DNA of 21,635 bases from CAXXOK01 sp035399245 (GTDB lineage: Bacteria; Bacillota; Clostridia; Christensenellales; Aristaeellaceae). Location of the stretch: positions 1-21,635 of the forward strand of contig DAOPIR010000023.1 of the NCBI GenBank assembly GCA_035399245.1, in the 5' to 3' direction. The notes under the pieces are model-generated. The model was not told the origin of the DNA, ran no database searches, and was given only the letters and a program-made list of their open reading frames with translations. A program made the translations under genes and the position numbers. Below, piece by piece: positions 16,011 through 21,635 of the stretch; the first letter of the stretch is position 1, and each line of letters begins with the position of its first letter.

Positions 16011-16191
16011 GTGGATATCCTCCGTATACTTGATCGCGTTTGCACGCCTATTATATCTCACCGTCGCACGTGATGCAAATAAAACCGGCGTTTGTCTCCC
16101 GCCATGGCACCACGGAAACAATGTGTCCCGATTTATATAGCTATCGATGAAGAGAGCGCCTCTACAGCGGCGGATCAGCCGTCGTCTGCCG
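16011..16191. other. Intergenic region upstream of the eleven-gene operon
   Basis: This 181-base stretch separates the end of the unknown gene at 16192 from the membrane-protein gene at 16010. It holds the promoter at 16050-16078 and the ribosome site at 16019-16023. The part at 16100-16191 has small GC-rich inverted repeats but no convincing terminator with a T-run and no coding signal. Confidence 0.6.
16050..16078 (-). promoter_or_regulatory. Sigma-A-type promoter of the eleven-gene minus-strand operon
   Basis: On the minus strand a -35 box TTGCAT (16073-16078) and a perfect -10 box TATAAT (16050-16055) are separated by 17 bases, the optimal spacing. The predicted transcript would begin near 16043, leaving a leader of about 33 bases that includes GGAGG before the ATG at 16010. 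Confidence 0.8.
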
Positions 16192-17238
16192 CTAATGAAG
16201 AAGATTTGCGCTCATGGCAATCCAGCGGGGCGTATTGTTGTACAAGTTTTTCAGTGCGTCGTGCATCTCCTCGGTCGGGCGGATGCAGAGCATGGACGAC
16301 ATTACATCTTCCAGTTCCTGATAGGATACGTTCTGCTTGACCAGAAAACGCAGATCGTCAGCCGCCTCATCAGCACGCCATTCGGGGCGCATATTGCCAA
16401 GCAGCGCACTTTGCATACGCTCATGCAGCGGCGCTTCCTCGGCGAGCATACCGTTCATACCGCCCAGTAGCGCATCCTCGGTAAGCGTAATGGCCGTGTT
16501 TATCCTGCCACCCAGTGTCCACAGGAGGCGGTACGGATCGGCCAGCGCGGGATGCAGCAGGATAATCTCATTCTTTTCATCCTTGATATACTCAAAGCCC
16601 GCTTTCAGATAGCGGTCCGCAACGATTCGCCCCCATGCCGCGTCTGTTTTCAAAACTTCCTTCTGAAAAATATCGCGCGGCTGCAGTGCCGGCAGGAAGC
16701 CGGTGATGTACAGGAGACCATGGATGGTAACATCGTAGCGAAACGTACGGGTTCTGGCGCCGGCATGCTTTTTGGCGGAGAACGCCTTAATCAGCGGGTC
16801 GCGCAACTCCGCCGCCAGTTCCAGCGTCCACGTTTCACCCTCGCTTGAAAACGAGCACCACAATCTGCCGGCCAGCGCCTCGGCTGCTGGGATCTCCTCC
16901 CAGTTTTTGGAAGTCAGGCGGCCGCCGGCCAGCAGCAGTTGCTCCAGCAGCGCGTTTTCCGCCGAGGACAGATAATGCGCCTCGTGCGGCAGGAGCGCAA
17001 TCACCTTCGCGCGCAGCGTTTCGATCGTCATCAGCCGGTCTGCGGGCAGTTCATCGGCGAAATAAGATTGCTCAAATAGCCGCTGGGCATAGGTATCGGT
17101 TGCCAGCGGCGAAAAGAGGTTGAAGTTGAGTTGGTTAGACAGCCGGCGTTCACACGCCTCAAATTGTTTTTCGCGCAGAATACTCAGGGTTTTTTCCGCC
17201 CAATCCTGTTCATGGAGCAGGCTTGTTTCTCTCAGCAT
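16192..17238 (-). CDS. Conserved-looking protein of unknown function
   Basis: A 348-residue soluble protein I cannot assign. It has no signal peptide, membrane helix or nucleotide-binding motif. It looks mainly helical in residues 1-130, with a central beta-containing part (TRTFRYDVTIHGLLYITG) and a helical C-terminal third. Codon use and GC content resemble the neighbours, and the frame is long and uninterrupted, which supports a real gene. The ATG at 17238 has AGGA three to four bases before it. It starts 13 bases after ilvE and is probably cotranscribed with it; that linkage does not reveal a function. Confidence 0.75.
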   Translation of the reverse strand: MLRETSLLHEQDWAEKTLSILREKQFEACERRLSNQLNFNLFSPLATDTYAQRLFEQSYFADELPADRLMTIETLRAKVIALLPHEAHYLSSAENALLEQLLLAGGRLTSKNWEEIPAAEALAGRLWCSFSSEGETWTLELAAELRDPLIKAFSAKKHAGARTRTFRYDVTIHGLLYITGFLPALQPRDIFQKEVLKTDAAWGRIVADRYLKAGFEYIKDEKNEIILLHPALADPYRLLWTLGGRINTAITLTEDALLGGMNGMLAEEAPLHERMQSALLGNMRPEWRADEAADDLRFLVKQNVSYQELEDVMSSMLCIRPTEEMHDALKNLYNNTPRWIAMSANLLH

Positions 17239-17251
17239 TTTATCCTCATGT

Positions 17252-18322
17252 TTACGGCACAGGCGTAATCCAATTAAACGGATCTTCCAGCTTGCCGAAC
17301 TGAATTCCGGTCAGCGTATCGTAAAGTTTGCGGGAAACGGGGCCGATGGAGTTGTCCCCGATAAAGACCTCTTCTCCCTTGAAGAAGATCTTGTTGACAG
17401 GCGAGATAACCGCCGCCGTACCCGTGCCGAACGCCTCGGTAATCTTTCCGCTTTTAGCATCGGCGATCACATCGTCAATGGCGATGCGTTTTTCTTCGGC
17501 TTCATAGCCAAGGTATTTTGCCAGCTTCAAGGTAGAATCCCGCGTGATGCCGGACAGGATGCTGCCGTTGAGCTTGGGCGTAACGATCGTCTTGCCTTCA
17601 TAGACAAACATCATGTTCATTGCGCCGACTTCTTCCACGTAGCGCTGCTCCACACCGTCCAGCCACAGTACCTGTGCATAGCCCAGCTTTTTGGCTTTCA
17701 CACCCGCCAGAATGCTGGCGGAGTAGTTGCCGCCGGTCTTGGCCGTGCCGACACCGCCGCGCACCGCGCGCACATGCTCGTCTTCCACATAAATTCCTAC
17801 GGGTGCCAAGCCGCTGGCATAGTAAGCGCCGCTGGGCGACAGCAAAACATAATACAGGTACCGATCCGACGCGGACACGCCCAGGTACGGTTCGGTGGCA
17901 ATCATCGTGGGCCGGATATACAGCGACGTGCCTTCCTTATGCGGCGTCCATTCCTTATCCACGGACAGCAGCTTTAACAGGCTTTCCATGCACAGCTCAA
18001 CCGGAATGGTCGCCATGCCCATCCGCTCGGCGCTGCGGTTAAGCCGCGCAAAATTGTCGCGGATGCGGAACAGGTTCATGCCCTTATCGGTGCGGTAGCA
18101 CTTTGCGCCTTCAAAAATTTCCTGGCTGTAATGCAGCACGGTGCTGGCCGGATGCAGTGACAGGTTGCCAAACGGTACGATGCGCGCATCATGCCATCCG
18201 ATGCCTTCGTTATAATCGATCAGCAGCATATGATCGGTAAAGATTTTGCCAAATCCAAGTTTGGATTCGTCTGCGGGTTTTTGCTTGAGTTCTTGTGCCT
18301 TGGTAATCTTGATATCGTACAT
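17252..18322 (-). CDS. ilvE: Branched-chain amino acid aminotransferase
   Basis: A 356-residue fold-type IV PLP aminotransferase of the longer IlvE subgroup, catalysing the last step of valine, leucine and isoleucine synthesis and the first step of their breakdown. Features are YSQEIFEGAKCYR (65-77), YIRPTMIATEPYLGV (135-149), the PLP lysine Lys195 in GTAKTGGNY, EEVGAMNMMFVY with the cofactor-binding glutamate, and TRDSTLKLA. The ATG at 18322 is preceded by GGAGGG (18331-18336). A candidate promoter lies just upstream. No T-box leader or other attenuator can fit in the 33-base gap. Confidence 0.95.
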   Translation of the reverse strand: MYDIKITKAQELKQKPADESKLGFGKIFTDHMLLIDYNEGIGWHDARIVPFGNLSLHPASTVLHYSQEIFEGAKCYRTDKGMNLFRIRDNFARLNRSAERMGMATIPVELCMESLLKLLSVDKEWTPHKEGTSLYIRPTMIATEPYLGVSASDRYLYYVLLSPSGAYYASGLAPVGIYVEDEHVRAVRGGVGTAKTGGNYSASILAGVKAKKLGYAQVLWLDGVEQRYVEEVGAMNMMFVYEGKTIVTPKLNGSILSGITRDSTLKLAKYLGYEAEEKRIAIDDVIADAKSGKITEAFGTGTAAVISPVNKIFFKGEEVFIGDNSIGPVSRKLYDTLTGIQFGKLEDPFNWITPVP

Positions 18323-18345
18323 CCTGTGGTCCCTCCGCTGCGTTT

Positions 18346-18375
18346 ATTATACTGCTTACGGCATGGTTACGGTAA
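18346..18375 (-). promoter_or_regulatory. Candidate promoter of ilvE
   Basis: A perfect -10 box TATAAT (18346-18351) lies just upstream of the ilvE ribosome site, with a moderate -35 TTACCG (18370-18375) at 18 bases. The -35 lies inside the end of the upstream gene. The predicted leader would be very short, about 20 bases. Confidence 0.55.
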
Positions 18376-19348
18376 TCATCCCGCTAACATCATCTATGGT
18401 AAACCCAATCCCTGTAAGCCGCTGTACATCCTGCAGCGGTAGATACACTATACCGTCCACCAGCACGGCATTGCGTGTGGTCATCGGCTGCGGCTCCGCG
18501 TTTTTATCAATCGAAAGGTTGCTTAACGTTCCGTCGTCCGCGATTGTGTAGGAAACCTGATAGAAATCCGTCAGCACCGAGAAAGCGAGCTCTTCCACGT
18601 CGCCCTGGGTATCGGCAACAATCACATTGCCCGCGCTTTTAAGGATCTCCATCAGGGGGACATACAGCGCTTCCTCCGCCTCCACGGGATGCAGGGTGCT
18701 GTCGTCCTCGGCCTTTATGGCATCGGTGAAGCCCTCAAACACGAAGGAATACTCTTCCATCAGGATCGGCAGATCCGGATTTGGCGTGTCTGTCGGCTCC
18801 GGAGCTGGTGTGACCGTTGGCGTGGGCGAAACCGTGGGTGTTGCCTGCGGCGTTTGTGTGGCCGGCGGCGGGGTATTCGTCTCGTCTGCATAGAATACCG
18901 GCGTGTTGGTCACCACCACTTCCGGCGGCGCGGACTGCACATTTTCGTCTTCATACAATATGGTCAGCGTGTATTTACCGGCAATACCATCCACCGTCAG
19001 CCCGTTTTGATATTGGAACAGCTCCACGGCGTGGCGGGTTTGGTTGCCATATGCGCCGTCGATATCGCCCGTATAGTACCCAAGCTCCTGCAGCCGCAGC
19101 TGCATTTGCGTTACCGTGTCATCGCGATCGCCCATGTTCAGCTGCCCATATGTGCTGTTGGGCGTAATGGCCGGCGTAGGCACAGGCGTCGGCGACGGTG
19201 TGGGCACCGGGGTTGCCGTTGCAACGATCCCGTAGGATGTCGGCGACGGTGTGGGCGTAACATCTACCGTTGCCGGATCGGGAGCGACCTGAACGGAAGA
19301 GATAAAGAGCATGGACAAATACAGAAGAATTGTTTTCAATAAATCCAT
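18356..19348 (-). CDS. Exported peptidoglycan-binding protein with copper-amine-oxidase-like stalk
   Basis: A 330-residue protein with a hydrophobic export or anchor segment at about 3-20, a Thr-Pro-rich linker (about 28-65), a PG_binding_1 domain (about 73-135: VTQMQLRLQELGYYTGDIDG, then AVELFQYQNGLTVDGIAG), a second Thr-Pro-rich linker (about 150-190), and a C-terminal region resembling the copper amine oxidase N-terminal or stalk domain (the NAVLVDGIVYLPLQDV form, ending in ITVTMP), probably as two copies. Such proteins sit in the cell wall of Clostridia; no catalytic domain is present, so a structural or sensing role is likely. The ATG at 19348 has GGGGAG eight bases upstream and is preferred over an in-frame TTG at 19354. 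It has its own candidate promoter. Confidence 0.85.
   Translation of the reverse strand: MDLLKTILLYLSMLFISSVQVAPDPATVDVTPTPSPTSYGIVATATPVPTPSPTPVPTPAITPNSTYGQLNMGDRDDTVTQMQLRLQELGYYTGDIDGAYGNQTRHAVELFQYQNGLTVDGIAGKYTLTILYEDENVQSAPPEVVVTNTPVFYADETNTPPPATQTPQATPTVSPTPTVTPAPEPTDTPNPDLPILMEEYSFVFEGFTDAIKAEDDSTLHPVEAEEALYVPLMEILKSAGNVIVADTQGDVEELAFSVLTDFYQVSYTIADDGTLSNLSIDKNAEPQPMTTRNAVLVDGIVYLPLQDVQRLTGIGFTIDDVSGMITVTMP
19188..19256. repeat. 18-base direct repeat within the Thr-Pro linker coding region
   Basis: The 18-base unit GTCGGCGACGGTGTGGGC (plus strand) occurs exactly at 19188-19205 and again at 19239-19256, 51 bases apart and therefore in frame. It encodes a Pro-Thr-Pro-Ser-Pro-Thr segment on the minus strand. 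Such exact repeats can drive linker-length changes. Confidence 0.85.
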
Positions 19349-19389
19349 GAGCAAAACTCCCCTTTCCGAACAATGGTTGAATTGTGTGT

Positions 19390-19419
19390 ATTATACCACG
19401 TTTTTGTAATGCTTCGCAA
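19390..19419 (-). promoter_or_regulatory. Candidate promoter of the peptidoglycan-binding protein gene
   Basis: Minus-strand -10 box TATAAT (19390-19395) and -35 box TTGCGA (19414-19419) are 18 bases apart. The -35 is part of a perfect inverted repeat, CGCAA-N5-TTGCG, at 19415-19429, which could serve as an operator. Confidence 0.65.
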
Positions 19420-19429
19420 TGAACTTGCG
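19415..19429. promoter_or_regulatory. Inverted repeat CGCAA-N5-TTGCG over the -35 box
   Basis: Perfect five-base arms with a five-base spacer cover the -35 of the promoter for the gene at 19348. No T-run follows, so it is not an intrinsic terminator of the upstream gene; an operator is possible. Confidence 0.4.
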
Positions 19430-19442
19430 TTATGGAACAGGA

Positions 19443-20747
19443 TTAAATACCGGCGTTTCGGTCCAGCTTTTTCTGGCCGTGCATACGCTTTTGCGCAACG
19501 CCGGTGATGACCAGGCCAAGGCTTTTACGCTCCAGCTTTTGCATGGGTTTGATCCATTGCATCACGTCTTTGGCCGTCCACCGCTTTGCCTTGATCACCG
19601 GTACATATGCATGCAGCACGCCCGTCATCGCCAGCGCGTCGGAGAAAAGATCGGCCCGCGGCATATCAAACAGCACAAAATCAAACTTAGCATACATCGC
19701 ATCCAGCAGCGCGGAAAACGATGCGGACGCCGAAAGCTGCGCCGCCATGCTCTGGCTGTGGTTCTGGTCCAAAAAATACAGGTTGCGCGTCTCGGTCTGC
19801 ACGGCGGCCTGCTCAAAGGGCACGCTCGATACCAGGCAATGGATCAGGTCGCGCTCGCCCTTTGCCTGCAAATACACACCGAGCATCGGTGCATACCAGT
19901 TCATATCCACAAGCAGCACACGGCTGCCCTGCCGGCAAAGCTCCTGTGCGAGCATGACCAGCGTTTCGGTGCGAAATTCATCATCCGTGCGCGATACGAA
20001 CGCCAGGCTCTTCAGCTGATCCTGCTTTGCCCGAAAACGAATGGCAAGCGAAAGCTGCCTTAGCTGCTCGTGCGTTGCAAAGCCGGCAAAATCGTACAAA
20101 ATCGGGCTTGCCTCGGGTTTGAAGCGCAGATATGCTCCTGTCAGACCGCGCAAATCCGGAATTTCCGCCACAACAGGCTGGTTTACGGCACAGGAAACAT
20201 CCTTAGCTCGAATCAGCTTCGGTTTCACGGCGCATCCGATCAGGGAAAGCAGCCCAAACAGCACAAACGCTCCTGCCAGCACAGCCGCAATCAGCCGCTC
20301 CCGATACAGGAATATGGGGCTTTCCGGCACGCCTGCCTGCACCACAACCTTCAATTCGGCTGCGTTTGCGGCCTTGTTGATCACTTCCGCCAGCGTACCC
20401 GCCAGCGTATTGGCGGCATCAGCGGCAATTTCGGCGTCGGTGGAGATCACCTTTACCAGCAAAATGCCGGTATTGCCATAGCGATCCACGCTGCAATCCG
20501 CTATTCCCCACTGTGCGGCGGTCAGCGTTCCGGTTTTCAGCGCATCGTACCGGGACCAGTGAATGGCTTCGTCCGCCAGTGCGTTAATCGCTTCGGCATC
20601 CGATTCCAGCATCAGCACTTCCGAAACAGCTTCGTACCGTACCGGAATATATAAATAGGAAAATACTCCCATCGCGACTGCAAGAACCACAGACAGCAAA
20701 ACGATCCAGCGCAATCGTCTTTTCCATAAGAAAAAAGCGGCTTTCAT
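19443..20747 (-). CDS. Wzz-domain protein fused to a degenerate BY-kinase-like domain
   Basis: A 434-residue membrane protein. Residues 14-34 and 152-174 are membrane helices flanking a Wzz-type extracytoplasmic part (IPVRYEAVSEVLML after helix 1), the layout of chain-length regulators and tyrosine-kinase adaptors of polysaccharide export. The C-terminal domain follows the CpsD/Wzc kinase plan: a strand before the P-loop (LAFVS), a Walker A'-like VLLVDMNW (277-284), a Walker B-like FVLFDMP (357-363) and a final LGLVITGV strand. The P-loop itself is lost: DEFRTET (256-262) stands where GEGKST is expected, and there is no C-terminal tyrosine cluster. It is probably a non-catalytic regulator of polysaccharide assembly. 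The ATG at 20747 has a weak GGGGG site; the promoter is at 20780-20808. No capsule genes are visible. Confidence 0.82.
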   Translation of the reverse strand: MKAAFFLWKRRLRWIVLLSVVLAVAMGVFSYLYIPVRYEAVSEVLMLESDAEAINALADEAIHWSRYDALKTGTLTAAQWGIADCSVDRYGNTGILLVKVISTDAEIAADAANTLAGTLAEVINKAANAAELKVVVQAGVPESPIFLYRERLIAAVLAGAFVLFGLLSLIGCAVKPKLIRAKDVSCAVNQPVVAEIPDLRGLTGAYLRFKPEASPILYDFAGFATHEQLRQLSLAIRFRAKQDQLKSLAFVSRTDDEFRTETLVMLAQELCRQGSRVLLVDMNWYAPMLGVYLQAKGERDLIHCLVSSVPFEQAAVQTETRNLYFLDQNHSQSMAAQLSASASFSALLDAMYAKFDFVLFDMPRADLFSDALAMTGVLHAYVPVIKAKRWTAKDVMQWIKPMQKLERKSLGLVITGVAQKRMHGQKKLDRNAGI

Positions 20748-20779
20748 CGCGATGTAACCCCCATTTGTTCATTTTCCAA

Positions 20780-20808
20780 AGAATAGCACATCCATGCCCG
20801 AATGGCAA
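20780..20808 (-). promoter_or_regulatory. Promoter of the Wzz/kinase-like gene (extended -10)
   Basis: Minus-strand -35 TTGCCA (20803-20808) and -10 TATTCT (20780-20785) are separated by 17 bases, and TG lies one base before the -10, making an extended -10 element. Confidence 0.7.
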
Positions 20809-20820
20809 GCCGCCCAAACA

Positions 20821-20845
20821 CCGCAAAACAAGATTATTGTTGCGG
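20821..20845. promoter_or_regulatory. Inverted repeat between divergent promoters (candidate operator)
   Basis: The arms CCGCAA (20821-20826) and TTGCGG (20840-20845) are perfect; a further three pairs (CAA with TTG) extend them after a two-base AA bulge, leaving the loop GATTA. The right arm coincides with the -35 of the plus-strand promoter, and the left arm begins 12 bases upstream of the Wzz-like gene's -35. No T-run follows on either strand, so an operator is more likely than a terminator. Confidence 0.5.
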
Positions 20846-20868
20846 TATCTTCACAATTGTTGTATCAT
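20840..20868 (+). promoter_or_regulatory. Candidate promoter of the SH3b gene
   Basis: TTGCGG (20840-20845) and TATCAT (20863-20868) are 17 bases apart on the plus strand. The boxes match consensus moderately. The predicted leader is about 68 bases and shows no clear riboswitch. Confidence 0.45.
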
Positions 20869-20943
20869 TGTAATCGAATGGGAACAATTTGAACATTATA
20901 TTCGTTAGATGCATGAACACATAGATTAACGGAGGAATCCGAT

Positions 20944-21635
20944 ATGAAACGAATTGTTTTGCTTAGTCTGGTTGTCGTCATGATGGCGACGCTGCTTCCG
21001 TTTTCAACGGCTGCGGCAACAACGTATGGTACCGTTACCGGCGGCTGGCTGCGCCTGCGTACGAGCGCATCCTTCAGCGCAACCATTGTCAAATCCTATT
21101 ATACCGGCACCGTGGTTGAAATCCTGGGCACCAGCGGAAGCTGGTACCATGTGGAAGCGCCGGACGGCCACACCGGCTATATGTATTCATCCTACATTAA
21201 TCTGGGCGGCAGCGGCACCTCCACAGGTTACACAGCCTATGTGACCAGCGCCAACGGCTATGGCGTACGTATGCGCACGGGCCCCAGCAAGGGCTATCGC
21301 GTGCTGGCCGTATACTCTGTCGGCACGTCGGTTACCGTGCTGTCCACCGGTATCCTCTGGAGCCGTATTCAAGTCGGCTCTACCGTTGGATACATGATGA
21401 GCGAATTCCTGACCACCTCATCTCCCGGCACCACAACCACGACGCCGGAGGGCGACGATATGGCCACCGTTTGGAGCTCCAACGGATACGGCGTGCGCCT
21501 GCGTTCGGGCCCGGGTACCGGATACTCCATCATCGGCCTGTACAGCGTAGGCACACGTGTGGATGTGGTTACCCGCGGTACCACCTGGGATTATATCCAG
21601 GTCGGCAGCCGGTTAGGCTACATGATGAATGAGTT
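20944..21635 (+). CDS. Secreted SH3b-repeat protein (3' end outside window)
   Basis: The first 230 codons of an exported protein. A signal peptide is clear: MKR, a hydrophobic core to about residue 18, then FSTAAA with likely cleavage near residues 24-26. Three bacterial SH3 (SH3b) repeats follow, at about 28-90, 97-160 and 178-230, each with the pattern Leu-Arg-x-Arg-x-Gly/Ser-Pro, a Tyr or Val strand, a Trp, and a closing GYM motif (GYMYSSY, GYMMSEF, GYMMNE). A Thr-rich linker separates repeats 2 and 3. SH3b domains usually bind peptidoglycan, often to position a hydrolase, which may lie beyond the window. The ATG at 20944 has GGAGG at 20931-20935, eight bases upstream. The frame has no stop before the window ends. 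Confidence 0.88.
   Translation, partial: MKRIVLLSLVVVMMATLLPFSTAAATTYGTVTGGWLRLRTSASFSATIVKSYYTGTVVEILGTSGSWYHVEAPDGHTGYMYSSYINLGGSGTSTGYTAYVTSANGYGVRMRTGPSKGYRVLAVYSVGTSVTVLSTGILWSRIQVGSTVGYMMSEFLTTSSPGTTTTTPEGDDMATVWSSNGYGVRLRSGPGTGYSIIGLYSVGTRVDVVTRGTTWDYIQVGSRLGYMMNE

Larger units (their letters stand above)
20748..20943. other. Divergent intergenic region between the Wzz-like and SH3b genes
   Basis: This 196-base AT-richer region contains a minus-strand promoter (20780-20808), an inverted repeat (20821-20845), a candidate plus-strand promoter (20840-20868), the palindrome ACAATTGT (20853-20860) inside that promoter, and GGAGG (20931-20935) before the plus-strand gene. Confidence 0.75.

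Noticed and set aside
16077..16103. Possible intrinsic terminator on the minus strand (GGCG/CGCC hairpin followed by TTTTATTT)
   Set aside because: The stem has only four base pairs and a nine-base loop, and the T-run overlaps the -35 region of the following promoter; too weak to call.
18323..18355. A T-box or leader attenuator before ilvE
   Set aside because: Only 33 bases separate ilvE from the upstream gene, too short for such an element.
19150..19300. GC-rich repeated segments as a tandem array or CRISPR-like structure
   Set aside because: The repeats are in frame and encode Thr-Pro linkers; there are only two exact copies and no regular spacers.

Overview
The window reads as chromosomal DNA of a moderately GC-rich member of the Bacillota, most likely class Clostridia. 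The pointers are Shine-Dalgarno sites of the GGAGG type before most genes, a cdaA-cdaR cyclic-di-AMP pair, a YabO/RqcP-type S4 protein, a comEC-holA pair, PepV- and PatB-type genes, and secreted proteins with SH3b, peptidoglycan-binding and Thr-Pro-rich segments. The Thr-Pro linkers and GC-rich codon use recall uncultured Christensenellales-type lineages, but that finer placement is inference. No rRNA, tRNA, CRISPR array, phage gene or insertion sequence was seen. A run of ten N at 7416-7425 is an assembly gap inside comEC.

Left block, plus strand (1-4983): the 3' part of the diadenylate cyclase gene cdaA, its regulator cdaR (YbbR repeats), an unrecognised membrane-anchored Pro-rich protein, a small P-loop ATPase of unknown role, and an RsmF-like rRNA cytosine methyltransferase. 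Most junctions overlap or are very short, so this looks like one transcript. The glmM gene that often follows cdaAR is absent.

Middle block, minus strand (16078 down to 4992): a good sigma-A-type promoter at 16050-16078 precedes eleven genes in one direction with almost no space between them: a six-helix membrane protein, an RsuA-type pseudouridine synthase, an RsmC/YbxB-type methyltransferase, a PatB/MalY aminotransferase, a PepV-type dipeptidase, rqcP, ispD, ispF, comEC, holA and, last, an oligogalacturonate-lyase-like gene. The theme is ribosome maintenance plus isoprenoid, DNA-uptake and replication housekeeping, with a pectin-fragment enzyme appended at the end. It runs tail to tail into rsmF with only 8 bases between the stop codons.

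Right block: ilvE and a following gene of unknown function form a minus-strand unit (18322-16192). Upstream lie a cell-wall-type protein (peptidoglycan-binding domain plus copper-amine-oxidase-like stalk) and a Wzz/tyrosine-kinase-like membrane protein whose ATP-binding motif has decayed. The latter is divergent from a secreted SH3b-repeat protein that runs off the right edge. Inverted repeats with CGCAA/TTGCG arms sit on or beside the promoters of these three envelope genes and may mark a common regulator.

Most of the window is ordinary housekeeping DNA. The items most worth a second look are the two uncharacterised genes in the cdaAR transcript, the degenerate kinase with its divergent SH3b partner and shared inverted repeat, and the PL22-like lyase in a housekeeping operon.
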